From Encephalitozoon hellem ATCC 50504 (Eukaryota; Microsporidia; Unikaryonidae): a stretch of DNA of 64,000 bases. This document shows positions 36,657 to 44,698 of the stretch, piece by piece; positions within the stretch are counted from its first letter, which is position 1, and each line of letters opens with the position of its first letter. The notes under the pieces are model-generated. The model ran no database searches, was not told where the DNA came from, and worked only from the letters and a program-made list of their open reading frames with translations. The position numbers and the translations under genes are program-made. The stretch is taken from positions 62,001-126,000 of the forward strand of contig NC_018469.1 of assembly GCF_000277815.2 (NCBI RefSeq), written 5' to 3'.

Positions 36657-38138
36657 TCATTGCATACACTTGAGGAGCTCGATTATCTTCTCCGATCTCA
36701 GGTTAGAAAGCACATTGCTCTGCTGGCTTATCTTTGGCAGATTCTCCACAAACTCGTCTAAAAGCCTTGAGTTATCTTTAATTTTCAGATCAAGGAAATT
36801 GAACGAACTAAGGAAGCAATGATACCTCCCCAGTATCCCCTCCATTTGCACACATCGGTCCTTTGCAGGGAGAGAAGGAAGAATTGCATTGTCTCTGACC
36901 GAGCCCATCTTTTGATCAACAAGCTCCCTGAACAACTCCATACTCCCGACCATAAATTCATATTCTATCATCGAGTCCCACATCCTGCTTGTTTTTTCAA
37001 GCCTCTTGAACAGGGCCCTTGCATTCTCCTCGTCTCCTATCTTGAGCAGGAACAAGAAAAACTCTTCTTTCAGCAAGGTGGAGTCGGGGTGCTTCAGGAG
37101 CCCGGAGGAAAAAATGTTATAGGGCGTCGACCGGCTCCCCGTTGCATAGTACTCAACAAATGCACAATATATAAAGACGTGGGGGCCTATCCCTTCGCTC
37201 CCAAGCTCAATGAATAGCTTCCTGAACGACTCGAGCCCTCTCTTCTTTAGAACATAGTTCAGATGGTTGATTCTTACAAGATCGCACTCCTTGTTGGATG
37301 CCTTCTCGCCGCCATCGTTCTCTTTTCCACAGTATCTCCCCTTCAGGTCTGCATATATCCCCTCCTCGTCCATCACAAGTCCATAATACAGAGACAGAAA
37401 CATCCCGTCACTCATCTCAATCCCCCTTTGTACCACCTTCTTTGCTCTTTCCTTCTGCCCAATCCCAATCAGATACTCGCTGTAGAAAAAATAGGCCTCC
37501 TCAGCATAGTAGAATGAGTCCAGAATGTAGTTATGTATAAAGTGCATTCTGGACTCATGCGCCCTTGCACCAAGCTTTGCCTCGTTCTCCATCTCTAGAT
37601 CTATTAGCTTTGCCGCATTCTTGATGCTCCAGCTCTTTATGAGTGGCTGTATTTGCTGGTATCTTTGAAACGAATTCTGGAATATGGGAAGGGTGTCGCT
37701 GACTATCTTCTTCCCTGTAATCTTATTCAGCTCTAATTCAAAGTTCTCAAAGTCCTTCCAAAGCTCGCTTAGTGAGCTCATGGGCGTCTGTAGCGCCCTC
37801 ATGTACCCATTCCTTATCTTCTCAATCCTTGTCTGCTCATCCTCAATCTTCCCAAGTTCCTCAATGTACTCCTTGTATAGCCCGTAGGAGTCCCAGTAGT
37901 TCTCAAACTGCCCCAGCGTAAACTCATACACCTCATACAGCTTGAACTTCTTCTGGCTGACCTTCTTGACATACTCAATGTATAGCATCCAAAGATCCAG
38001 ATTGTAGGACTTCTTCAAGTACTTCCCAAACAGCCCCTCGAGGCTTCTATACTCCTTCGACACGTAAAGATCTCTTGCATGCTCCATAACAGCAGACGGA
38101 CTCCCCAGCTCAATCCCTGCCTTCTCATCCACATCCAT
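36657..38138 (-). CDS. RNA14: RNA14/CstF-77-like mRNA 3'-end processing factor
   Basis: 493 aa from the ATG at 38138 (TTTTGACCCCAAGATG). HAT repeats throughout: LDLWMLYIEYVKKVS, VYEFTLGQFENYWDSYGLYKE (~50-100), then EAYFFYSEYLIGIGQKERAK and VFIYCAFVEYYATG. These match Rna14/CstF-77, the scaffold of cleavage factor IA. Poly(A) polymerase is at 19-20.5 kb. Confidence 0.8.
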   Translation of the reverse strand: MDVDEKAGIELGSPSAVMEHARDLYVSKEYRSLEGLFGKYLKKSYNLDLWMLYIEYVKKVSQKKFKLYEVYEFTLGQFENYWDSYGLYKEYIEELGKIEDEQTRIEKIRNGYMRALQTPMSSLSELWKDFENFELELNKITGKKIVSDTLPIFQNSFQRYQQIQPLIKSWSIKNAAKLIDLEMENEAKLGARAHESRMHFIHNYILDSFYYAEEAYFFYSEYLIGIGQKERAKKVVQRGIEMSDGMFLSLYYGLVMDEEGIYADLKGRYCGKENDGGEKASNKECDLVRINHLNYVLKKRGLESFRKLFIELGSEGIGPHVFIYCAFVEYYATGSRSTPYNIFSSGLLKHPDSTLLKEEFFLFLLKIGDEENARALFKRLEKTSRMWDSMIEYEFMVGSMELFRELVDQKMGSVRDNAILPSLPAKDRCVQMEGILGRYHCFLSSFNFLDLKIKDNSRLLDEFVENLPKISQQSNVLSNLRSEKIIELLKCMQ

Positions 38139-38196
38139 CTTGGGGTCAAAATTCCTTCTCAATAATACTACCGCAAAAACTCCGTCAAGGAAACAT

Positions 38197-39126
38197 TTAT
38201 TTCTTATCCAAGAACTCCACTGCCTTCATCCCAGAAATCGCACCAGAAGCAGCTGCAGTCACCGCTTGCCGATACTTCCTATCGCAAACATCCCCAGCAG
38301 CAAAGAGCCCGGGAATGCTCGTGCACACCTCGTCCTTAACAACCACATATCCATTGGGATCAAGCTCCACATTTATGCTCTTGAGGAACGAGGTGTTCGG
38401 GTCATGCCCTATTCCAAAAAACACCCCGTTCATCGGAATAACCTCCATTTCTCCCGTCTCAACATTACGGACACTGATCTCCTCAACCTTCTTCGTCCCA
38501 GACACACGGTCAAGGACATAGGGCGTCATTATCTCGATGTTTTCAGTTGCCTTGGCCCTCTCAACCATGTCACTCCTTGCACGGAATTCACTCCTCCTGT
38601 GGATGATGTAAACCTTCTTGGCAATCCTTGATAGATAGAGCGCCTCCTCCATGGCTGCATCTCCTCCCCCAACCACACATACTATCTTGTTCATATAGAT
38701 AAATCCGTCGCACACGGCACACGAGCTCACCCCCTTTTGCCAAAACTCGTCATCTCCAGTCCCAGGAACAAAAAGACGCCTTGCCGAGGCCCCTGTCGCA
38801 ACAATCACAGCCTCTGCACGGTACTCTCCTTTCTCGCTAACAACCACAAACATTTCTCCCTCCTTTCTTACGTCGCTAATCGTCTCCTTGGCAACCCGGA
38901 GCCCCTGCGAGACTGCATGCTCCTTCATCAGCCCAGTAAGTATGGGGCCCTCTACTCCGTCGGGAAATCCAGGATAGTTGTCCACTGCAGTTGTTGTGGT
39001 GAGTTGCCCTCCAGGCCCATTGTTTCCTATATACCCCCCTTCAAAAAGTAGCGGGTTTTTGCTCATCGCATACAGCGCTGCATTGTAGGCAGCAGGTCCA
39101 CTTCCTATAATCACAATCTTTTCCAT
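38197..39126 (-). CDS. TRR1: Thioredoxin reductase
   Basis: 309 aa from the ATG at 39126 (ATGCCCCAAATG; an in-frame ATG nine bases earlier is less well placed). Low-molecular-weight type: FAD-binding GSGPAAYNAALYA, redox pair CAVC (Cys136, Cys139), NADPH-binding GGGDAAMEEALYL, and the C-terminal FAAGDVCD. Cytosolic antioxidant and thioredoxin system. Confidence 0.96.
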   Translation of the reverse strand: MEKIVIIGSGPAAYNAALYAMSKNPLLFEGGYIGNNGPGGQLTTTTAVDNYPGFPDGVEGPILTGLMKEHAVSQGLRVAKETISDVRKEGEMFVVVSEKGEYRAEAVIVATGASARRLFVPGTGDDEFWQKGVSSCAVCDGFIYMNKIVCVVGGGDAAMEEALYLSRIAKKVYIIHRRSEFRARSDMVERAKATENIEIMTPYVLDRVSGTKKVEEISVRNVETGEMEVIPMNGVFFGIGHDPNTSFLKSINVELDPNGYVVVKDEVCTSIPGLFAAGDVCDRKYRQAVTAAASGAISGMKAVEFLDKK

Positions 39127-39195
39127 TTGGGGCATCGCATCATTTCAAATCAATGCCTTCCCAGGCACCCGGTCCTCTGCTAATTGGCCCCGCTA

Positions 39196-39837
39196 TCATT
39201 CCACTTTCTTCAGCTCCTGGTCTGTTTCCTTGATCACCTTGGAGGATCTTTCATTAATCATCGATATGTCGTTCACAATGCTTTTGTGCCGTACTGCCTC
39301 CTTATTCTGCTTGTCCGCCTCTGCCCTTATCTGCCTCACAGTGTTCAGCACCCCCACCATCTCCCGATCAGTCTTGTTCTGCCCCTTGATGTATTCTTCG
39401 CCCTCTTCTTCAAACTCTACGTGCTGAGGAACATATTCCCCTTCTTCCACCTCCTCCCCCTGCTTCTTGTTCACAATGTCATCAATGTTCCCCCTATTTC
39501 CTCGGAACCATCTCTTTATCGCACGCACACACGGAAGCTCGCAGCTGAACACCCTTCCTTCCCTCTCAATATCCTCCGTAATATCAGATCCTCTCCTGGC
39601 ATTTGCGTTTATCCCAATCGCCGCCTTCCTTGCATTCTCCAAAGTCTCTCCTTGCCTCATAAGCTCCTCGGTCGTTGCTTTCTGCTTGAGGGCAGACTCG
39701 TCAAGCTGCATCCTGACTCCCTTAGCCCTTTCATAGTTCTGCTCCTCAATCCTCTCCGCCTCCTCAATCACATCCTGGGAAACTCCCCTGCTCTTTTTGC
39801 TCTTTATGGCCTTGTCCAGAGAATAGACATCTCCCAT
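39196..39837 (-). CDS. SEC9: SEC9/SNAP-25-type Qb-Qc SNARE
   Basis: 213 aa. Two heptad-repeat SNARE-like segments: ~55-95 (TTEELMRQGETLENARKAAI) and ~155-210 (NKTDREMVGVLNTVRQIRAE ... NERSSKVIKETDQEL), separated by a linker (~95-150). No transmembrane segment, as in Sec9/SNAP-25. Expected to act in fusion at the plasma membrane. Only moderately certain because SNARE motifs are hard to place by eye. Confidence 0.65.
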   Translation of the reverse strand: MGDVYSLDKAIKSKKSRGVSQDVIEEAERIEEQNYERAKGVRMQLDESALKQKATTEELMRQGETLENARKAAIGINANARRGSDITEDIEREGRVFSCELPCVRAIKRWFRGNRGNIDDIVNKKQGEEVEEGEYVPQHVEFEEEGEEYIKGQNKTDREMVGVLNTVRQIRAEADKQNKEAVRHKSIVNDISMINERSSKVIKETDQELKKVE

Positions 39838-39920
39838 CGGATTGTTTATTTCTACATCTTAAAAACCTCCAGACCCAGAAACACCTTACTAATTCAAACA
39901 CAGAAAACAAACATTTAATC

Positions 39921-40538
39921 TCATATCATCTTCTTCTTCTGGAAAAACTTCTTCAGAGAGTACAGCTCGTATGAGTTCACTCCAAAGTATATAACAAGAG
40001 TTATCACAGAAAATACAGTTACAAAGGAAAACATCCGGCGATGCTCGTAGTCAACACTCCCCATCCTATGTGCAAGGTACTCAGACTCATTGTTCAGCTC
40101 GTGCAGGAGATTGTCCAGCTTTGTCATGGCCTCCATCGCCGGTTCCACGCTAACCTTCTTTGCAACATCCTTCTTGAATGTGTCAAACTGCGCACTGAAG
40201 TCGAGCTCTATCTCTCCAAACGTGTGAGGTTGGCTATTATCAATCACAACCGGGGTCAGTACCATCGACAGCACCTTTGGCTCACTTATGTTGAACGAAA
40301 AGTGCGTCTCCGTGTCCACAGGAAGTTTCTCGTTCGACAGATAAACACTTCCCGATTCGGATGCCAGCACAGCCTTAAAAGTGGAGTTCTGGCAATTGAT
40401 GGGCTTGAGGTACCCCTTGCAAATCTTGTTCTCAATCACATCAAGCTCAATCTCAATGTTCCTCTTGCGGCGCACCGAGAAAATCTCCCCAAATATAATC
40501 CCGAGATACAGCACAAAAATCATGGGTTGTTTGGACAT
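39921..40538 (-). CDS. p24-family cargo receptor (EMP24/ERV25 type)
   Basis: 205 aa. Signal peptide (~1-21), a GOLD-like lumenal domain with two cysteines (ENKICKGY, PINCQ), coiled coil (~135-160, LDNLLHELNNESEYLAHR), one membrane segment (~172-190) and a cytosolic tail KKFFQKKKMI carrying the FF and dilysine-type signals typical of p24 proteins. Cycles between ER and Golgi in COPII/COPI vesicles. Confidence 0.88.
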   Translation of the reverse strand: MSKQPMIFVLYLGIIFGEIFSVRRKRNIEIELDVIENKICKGYLKPINCQNSTFKAVLASESGSVYLSNEKLPVDTETHFSFNISEPKVLSMVLTPVVIDNSQPHTFGEIELDFSAQFDTFKKDVAKKVSVEPAMEAMTKLDNLLHELNNESEYLAHRMGSVDYEHRRMFSFVTVFSVITLVIYFGVNSYELYSLKKFFQKKKMI

Positions 40539-40559
40539 AAGGTATTTCTAATACATTCT

Positions 40560-41090
40560 TTATTTGGAAGAAACAACATCCCGGGGCTCAAAACAAATGC
40601 CTTGGCCCTCGTCTACTTCTTCATTGAACCTCATCACGACAGGGTCCTTACGCTCCCCGTCTCTCACTATTATACAATACTCCCCGTTGTACTCCGATGC
40701 CTCAAATGAAATGCCCTCCTTCGACACGTAGCCATATACCCCTTCTAAGATTCCGCATATCATCTCTAGGCATTCCTTTTCCCTTCTGGTGTACTGAAGC
40801 ATCGGGAACTTTCCCAGGGCAATGATACCTTGGCTGTATGCGGGGCGGAACGAGAAGTAGTGTGGAAAGAATGTCTCAGATACATCTCTTGACACATCGA
40901 GTAGACCCATCGGCTTTCTAGGGCTTGCTGTGAAGAAGAAGTCATCAGCCATCCTTTCCCCGATCCTTGCTCCAATTCTGAACATCCCCCCATCCTTTCC
41001 CGCCCCGTCCTTGACAACCTTGTTAACGAAAGATGTGTACATCAACGCAAAAATATCATGCCTTACCTGCTGCTCACTTCTTTTAGACAT
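40560..41090 (-). CDS. BET3: TRAPP complex subunit, BET3-like
   Basis: 176 aa. The N-terminus RHDIFALMYTSFVNKVVKD and FRIGARIGERMADDFF follow the Bet3 pattern (FTLTYGALV; MGFNIGVRLIEDF), and ECLEMICGILEGVYGYV matches the C-terminal helix. TRAPP acts as a Rab exchange factor in ER-Golgi traffic. Could instead be the related Trs31 or Trs33. The AGCCCTGAATG start context is shared with the divergent archease gene 13 bp away. Confidence 0.72.
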   Translation of the reverse strand: MSKRSEQQVRHDIFALMYTSFVNKVVKDGAGKDGGMFRIGARIGERMADDFFFTASPRKPMGLLDVSRDVSETFFPHYFSFRPAYSQGIIALGKFPMLQYTRREKECLEMICGILEGVYGYVSKEGISFEASEYNGEYCIIVRDGERKDPVVMRFNEEVDEGQGICFEPRDVVSSK

Positions 41091-41103
41091 TCAGGGCTAT
41101 TCA

Positions 41104-41574
41104 ATGAGCCCTCAATACCAGATGCAGAGTATCAACTATAAAGCTCTGAAGGGACCAGGGATCAAGGAGACAGGGTCCATAGAGTTTCTCGACCACCTAG
41201 CGGATGTCCAGATGCACTGCACAGCCTCCCATCTGCCACTCCTGTACGAAACAGCTGTGAGGGGGATGATGAGCTATGCAGTGAAAGCCCCCGAAGCAGG
41301 TGAGACAGCCGGAAGAGTTGAAATATCAGAGGGGTCCTGCGAAATGAACATGGTGGCACTTCTGACATACTTTATAGACCTGATGTATGGCGAGGGGCTT
41401 GTCGTTGTGAAGACCTCTGTGACACTGGAGAATGGACATCTCACCTGTGACTACTTTGCGGCTGATGGGTCTAGGTGCCAAGGCCTCTGTGAAATCAAAG
41501 CAGTTACTCTTTGCGGGCTCCGGGTATTTGAGAAGGACGGTGTATTCCATTCATATTGCATTTTTGACATCTAA
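41104..41574 (+). CDS. Archease
   Basis: 156 aa from the ATG at 41104; the ATG at 41122 (GCCCTCAATACCAGATG) is equally possible. Signatures: IEFLDHLADVQMH (the archease DHTADV motif with the metal-binding Asp), LYETAVRGMMSYAV, CEIKAVTLCGLRV (IKAVTY motif with its Lys) and a terminal IFDI. Archease activates the RNA ligase RtcB in tRNA splicing and repair. Yeast uses the unrelated Trl1, so its presence implies an RtcB gene elsewhere in this genome. An archease-fold protein with another role cannot be excluded. Confidence 0.85.
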   Translation: MSPQYQMQSINYKALKGPGIKETGSIEFLDHLADVQMHCTASHLPLLYETAVRGMMSYAVKAPEAGETAGRVEISEGSCEMNMVALLTYFIDLMYGEGLVVVKTSVTLENGHLTCDYFAADGSRCQGLCEIKAVTLCGLRVFEKDGVFHSYCIFDI

Positions 41575-41637
41575 CTTTTTGAAGCTTGAAGGATGAGTAA
41601 GGCAAATTCTTTATTGTTGGTCAAATAAACTCAACGG

Positions 41638-42303
41638 CTATTTCTTTCCCGACTGTCCTGTCTCCGTGACTTCTATGAAGTTATAGTTGAGGAGGTCTGT
41701 GGGTGGCTTTGCCCCCTTCTCCTCTTTTTCCGGCCCCAGGATTCTCTTGGAGGCAGACTGAAGCCTGCTTCTTAGCGACTCCAAATCCTTTGAGATCTTT
41801 TCCAGAGCCTTTAGGCCCTCCCTTATCTCTCTTACTTCTTCCTGAGTGAGGGATATCTCCTTTTTCGGGCCCAACGGCTTGAGAAGGAATGATGCAGATA
41901 TGGGGGTTTCAAAAGTGAGCTCCGACTGGATTTCGGGCTTCAGAGTGTCTTCGGACGTTGCCTTCAGGGCCTTGTGGCTTGCAGATGCTTTGTTCTTCTT
42001 CTCAGCCTCGATGGAGATGCTTTCTAGTTTCTGCTCTATTTTTGGATTCAAGATCACGCTTTTCTTTTCGGAGTCTTCCTCGACAACTATTACTGTCTTC
42101 TTCTTCTGGGCAGGGTGGTCTGCATCCTTGGCATGGGGTATGCTATGCTTCCCGTCTTTGCTGGGCAGAAGCCTGTGGTGCTCGTCCTTGACTGCAACCT
42201 CCAGGAACTTCTTGAAGATGTTGTCTGCGGACTTTGTTGAGGATTCATCTGGGCTACAGAGTGCGTCGAAACCGAAGATCATAGAGACCACCAAAAGCCT
42301 CAT
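41638..42303 (-). CDS. Secreted coiled-coil protein, unknown
   Basis: 221 aa. Probable signal peptide (~1-16, MRLLVVSMIFGFDALC), a Lys/Glu/Ser-rich middle, and a coiled coil at ~155-185 (EEVREIREGLKALEKISKDL). No cysteines beyond the signal region and no family recognised. Could be secreted or surface-associated; inference only. Confidence 0.6.
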   Translation of the reverse strand: MRLLVVSMIFGFDALCSPDESSTKSADNIFKKFLEVAVKDEHHRLLPSKDGKHSIPHAKDADHPAQKKKTVIVVEEDSEKKSVILNPKIEQKLESISIEAEKKNKASASHKALKATSEDTLKPEIQSELTFETPISASFLLKPLGPKKEISLTQEEVREIREGLKALEKISKDLESLRSRLQSASKRILGPEKEEKGAKPPTDLLNYNFIEVTETGQSGKK

Positions 42304-42397
42304 TATTTACAAGCTGTCTCCAGAATTTGTAGCCTAATCAAAAACCTGTTTCAAAGGATGATTGGCATGATATACGAGATGCGTGAAGCCCACGACA

Positions 42398-43183
42398 ATG
42401 GATTTTACCACACCAGCCAAACAGAGGGAGCTGAGGGCGGCATTTGAAAGGATAGGGTCTACTGTAGTGGTAGTCTACGGGCCTCCGGGATCGTCGAAGA
42501 CCTACAGTATAAGAAAGACGGCGGACTCTCTAGGCCTTACTTTAGAATACATTGAGGATGTCGGGATGTGCAGAGGCATGCTTCCATCTCGAAATGCAGT
42601 GTGTCTTACGGACATGGATGATTATGAGTATCTGGCTAGACACAGGGGTAGGTTGGGGGCAGTGAGGAACCTAGTGATTGAGACCCGGACACTGGTCTCC
42701 ATCGGAAAGATTCTCCCGAATGCCATTGTTGTGAGGTTTGGAAAAGTTTCGAGCGGAAAGATCCAGAAATTCTACGGCTTGAGCAAGGAGGAGGCCTCGG
42801 CGGTTGATGGAAACCTGCATGCCGTAGGGTTTTGCAAATATTCTGTAGGGAGCGAGATGGTGTCGATATTCCACCTTCTTGGTAAGCTATTTCACTCAAA
42901 GGTAGTTAACGTGTCTAAAGCCAGCGAGATGGCCAGAGTGCATGGAAGAGATAGGTTTTTTGGGTATGTGTTGGAGAACTGTCCTTTTTTTATGTCTATG
43001 GACGATGTTCATAGGCTTATTGAGGGGTTTAGCCTTGATGACTTGGGAGGGGAGCAACTAGAACGCTTGATATGGATTATCGTGGACTCGGAGAAGGTGG
43101 AGACAAAGGGGTTTTTTAGTTTTAAGTCGTTCCGAGGGATCGGCAGCGAGCATGTGTGTAGCAGTCTTTGCATGAATAGGTGA
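42398..43183 (+). CDS. RAD17: RAD17/RAD24-like checkpoint clamp loader, shortened
   Basis: 261 aa from the ATG at 42398 (AAGCCCACGACAATG). Walker A VVVYGPPGSSKT near residue 30, with SS where others have CG. Later SIFHLLGKLFHSK matches Rad17 LFRALGKILYCK, and GYVLENCPFFMSMDDVHRLI matches LYLHQNYIDFFMEIDDIV. Rad17 replaces Rfc1 to load the 9-1-1 clamp at damaged DNA. Human Rad17 is 670-681 aa, so this is a much reduced form; no clear Walker B DE box was found in the short span after Walker A. Confidence 0.75.
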   Translation: MDFTTPAKQRELRAAFERIGSTVVVVYGPPGSSKTYSIRKTADSLGLTLEYIEDVGMCRGMLPSRNAVCLTDMDDYEYLARHRGRLGAVRNLVIETRTLVSIGKILPNAIVVRFGKVSSGKIQKFYGLSKEEASAVDGNLHAVGFCKYSVGSEMVSIFHLLGKLFHSKVVNVSKASEMARVHGRDRFFGYVLENCPFFMSMDDVHRLIEGFSLDDLGGEQLERLIWIIVDSEKVETKGFFSFKSFRGIGSEHVCSSLCMNR

Positions 43184-43241
43184 TGCAGGCTGTCTGCGAT
43201 GCCTGGTTAATAAAGATAACTCTGTAAACAATTGATCCCTG

Positions 43242-43925
43242 ATGATGAGCTTTGATAAGGTTAAGTCGAAGTCCCATGAAAAGAAAATGGAAGAATGGCT
43301 TTCGGTGGTTAGCATGAAGGTAGAGGACCTGAACAAGCTGGTTCTTGACTACCTGGTATATGAGGGACTGGGGAATGTGGCTGCTGAATTTGCAAATGAT
43401 GTTGGGATGCCCTTTGTTATGTCTTCATTTCTGAGCCACCGGACCAGGATAAGGAGTGCAATTGAGGAAGGGAATATTGACGTGGCGATATCGAGAATCA
43501 ATGATCTGAACTCCGAGATAATAGACGGCAGAATTGAGCTTTATTATTTCCTCATGGAGCAGAAGGCTTGTGAGCAGGCACAGGCTATAAGAAATGACGG
43601 TGCAAGCATGGAAGAACAGAAGCTATTTATTCTTCTTGAGGAAGTCCTTGAGTTTGTGCGCTCAGAGCTCTCGCTGATTGTTGAAGAGAACCCGTCGCTA
43701 GGGCCGCACTTTGAAGACTTCCTTGAGTTTGTGGTGTTCAACTCCAGAAAGGAGGCGGTGATTGAGAGGAGAAGAAGATTGGCCGAGTATGTCAACCGGT
43801 GCATACTGGAGAAGTATGAAGTGACGGAGAACGAGCTAAAGAAAGTGCTTGACGGGATAGTGAGCGGGGAGAAGCTGCTGACTGGGAAGTACAAGTTCCC
43901 CACGTTCAACGAGTCGTTTGTGTGA
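43242..43925 (+). CDS. GID8: GID8/TWA1-like CTLH complex scaffold
   Basis: 227 aa (double ATG at 43242/43245, after GATCCCTG). Domain order LisH (~28-60, LNKLVLDYLVYEGLGNVAAE), CTLH (~65-120, RTRIRSAIEEGNIDVAISRI) and CRA (~120-220). This is the compact Gid8/TWA1 architecture; the spacing and motif MNRLIMNYLVTEGF match. Gid8 is the hub of the GID/CTLH E3 ligase. Muskelin, another member, is at 9.5-11.7 kb. Confidence 0.88.
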   Translation: MMSFDKVKSKSHEKKMEEWLSVVSMKVEDLNKLVLDYLVYEGLGNVAAEFANDVGMPFVMSSFLSHRTRIRSAIEEGNIDVAISRINDLNSEIIDGRIELYYFLMEQKACEQAQAIRNDGASMEEQKLFILLEEVLEFVRSELSLIVEENPSLGPHFEDFLEFVVFNSRKEAVIERRRRLAEYVNRCILEKYEVTENELKKVLDGIVSGEKLLTGKYKFPTFNESFV

Positions 43926-43953
43926 TTGAAAAAAATAAAACATTATAATAAAA

Positions 43954-44067
43954 AGGCTAGTCGGAACACAGCGAAGCCTTACTCTCCTAGAGAGTAGCTG
44001 TCATCAATGAGATGCAAGCATCTCGACTTCCACTGGGCTTGCTGTCATTACTCGTCATTCTAGCCTC
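43954..44067 (-). ncRNA. Unidentified structured RNA, probable Pol III transcript
   Basis: About 114 nt. 5' AGGCTAG pairs perfectly with 3' CTAGCCT. Inside, CAGCAAGCC pairs with GGCTTcGCTG (one bulge), enclosing two hairpins: GAGATG-CTTG-CATCTC and TACTCTC-TAG-GAGAGTA. The 3' end runs straight into TTTTT on this strand only, a Pol III terminator, and AAGCCCAGTGG resembles an A box. It contains TGATGA once but no matching D box. It does not look like 5S, U6, tRNA or SRP RNA by eye. Lies between GID8 and SmE, where no protein frame exists. Confidence 0.6.
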
Positions 44068-44245
44068 ATGAGAATGCAATTGCTGCATGGTGGCGATGTT
44101 GATTAACTAAACAAATGATTCTGAATAGTATCCTCGACGCAAGGGCTTGATGGATATTCCAATTTATTCCTTTTTGGCCCTGTTTTTCTACGTTGCACAA
44201 GCGCCGTATTGGTGGGTGCTTAAAAATGAAAAGATTGGCCAGAGC

Positions 44246-44467
44246 ATGGGTGGGGAACTAAAAAGCACATTGCCTCTTGAGAAGCTGTATGACTTTCTGT
44301 CCAAGTCTACCGACGTGGAGATATGGGAGAAGGACATTAGGACCAAGCACCGGGGAAGGATAGTCGGGTTTGACGAGTACATGAACCTCGTGATTGACAA
44401 TGGGGCCAAGAGATACTTGCTGAAGGGAGACTGTGTATGCGTGGTTCTTGGGAAGGATACATGCTAG
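44246..44467 (+). CDS. SME1: Spliceosomal Sm protein E
   Basis: 73 aa from the ATG at 44246. Sm1 and Sm2 motifs are clear: LEKLYDFLSKSTDVEIW, then GRIVGFDEYMNLVIDNG, then YLLKGDCVCVVL, with the SmE hallmark GFDEYMNLV. The frame stays open to an ATG at 44150 that has a GGGCTTG start signal and would add 32 mostly hydrophobic residues, giving 105 aa; I prefer the shorter form because Sm proteins do not carry such a segment. Core of the spliceosomal snRNPs, consistent with introns in this window. Confidence 0.85.
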   Translation: MGGELKSTLPLEKLYDFLSKSTDVEIWEKDIRTKHRGRIVGFDEYMNLVIDNGAKRYLLKGDCVCVVLGKDTC

Positions 44468-44698
44468 GATAAAATGTAAGCTGGCGTTGTATATGCCAGA
44501 TGTTTGCTCTCCTTCTCGGGAACGAATAGTACAAAGAATTGCACCACCAGTAAAGAGAAGTAGGGGTGATTACGAAAATATTTCATAAGCCTTTTGCATA
44601 CAAGGTAGCAAATACCTGAGGAGGTAAGCCGAGGAAGAAGAGTAGGAAGGAGTGAGCATACAAAGGAATAATAAAAAAAGTTTTACTTCTGAGGGCTA

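Noticed and set aside
43954..44067. 5S rRNA or U6 snRNA identity for the structured RNA
   Set aside because: Lacks the 5S loop and helix landmarks and the U6 ACAGAGA box; kept as unidentified.
44468..44698. Possible RNA gene in the SmE-HRD3 gap
   Set aside because: No closed stem or Pol III terminator pair could be found; nothing supportable.
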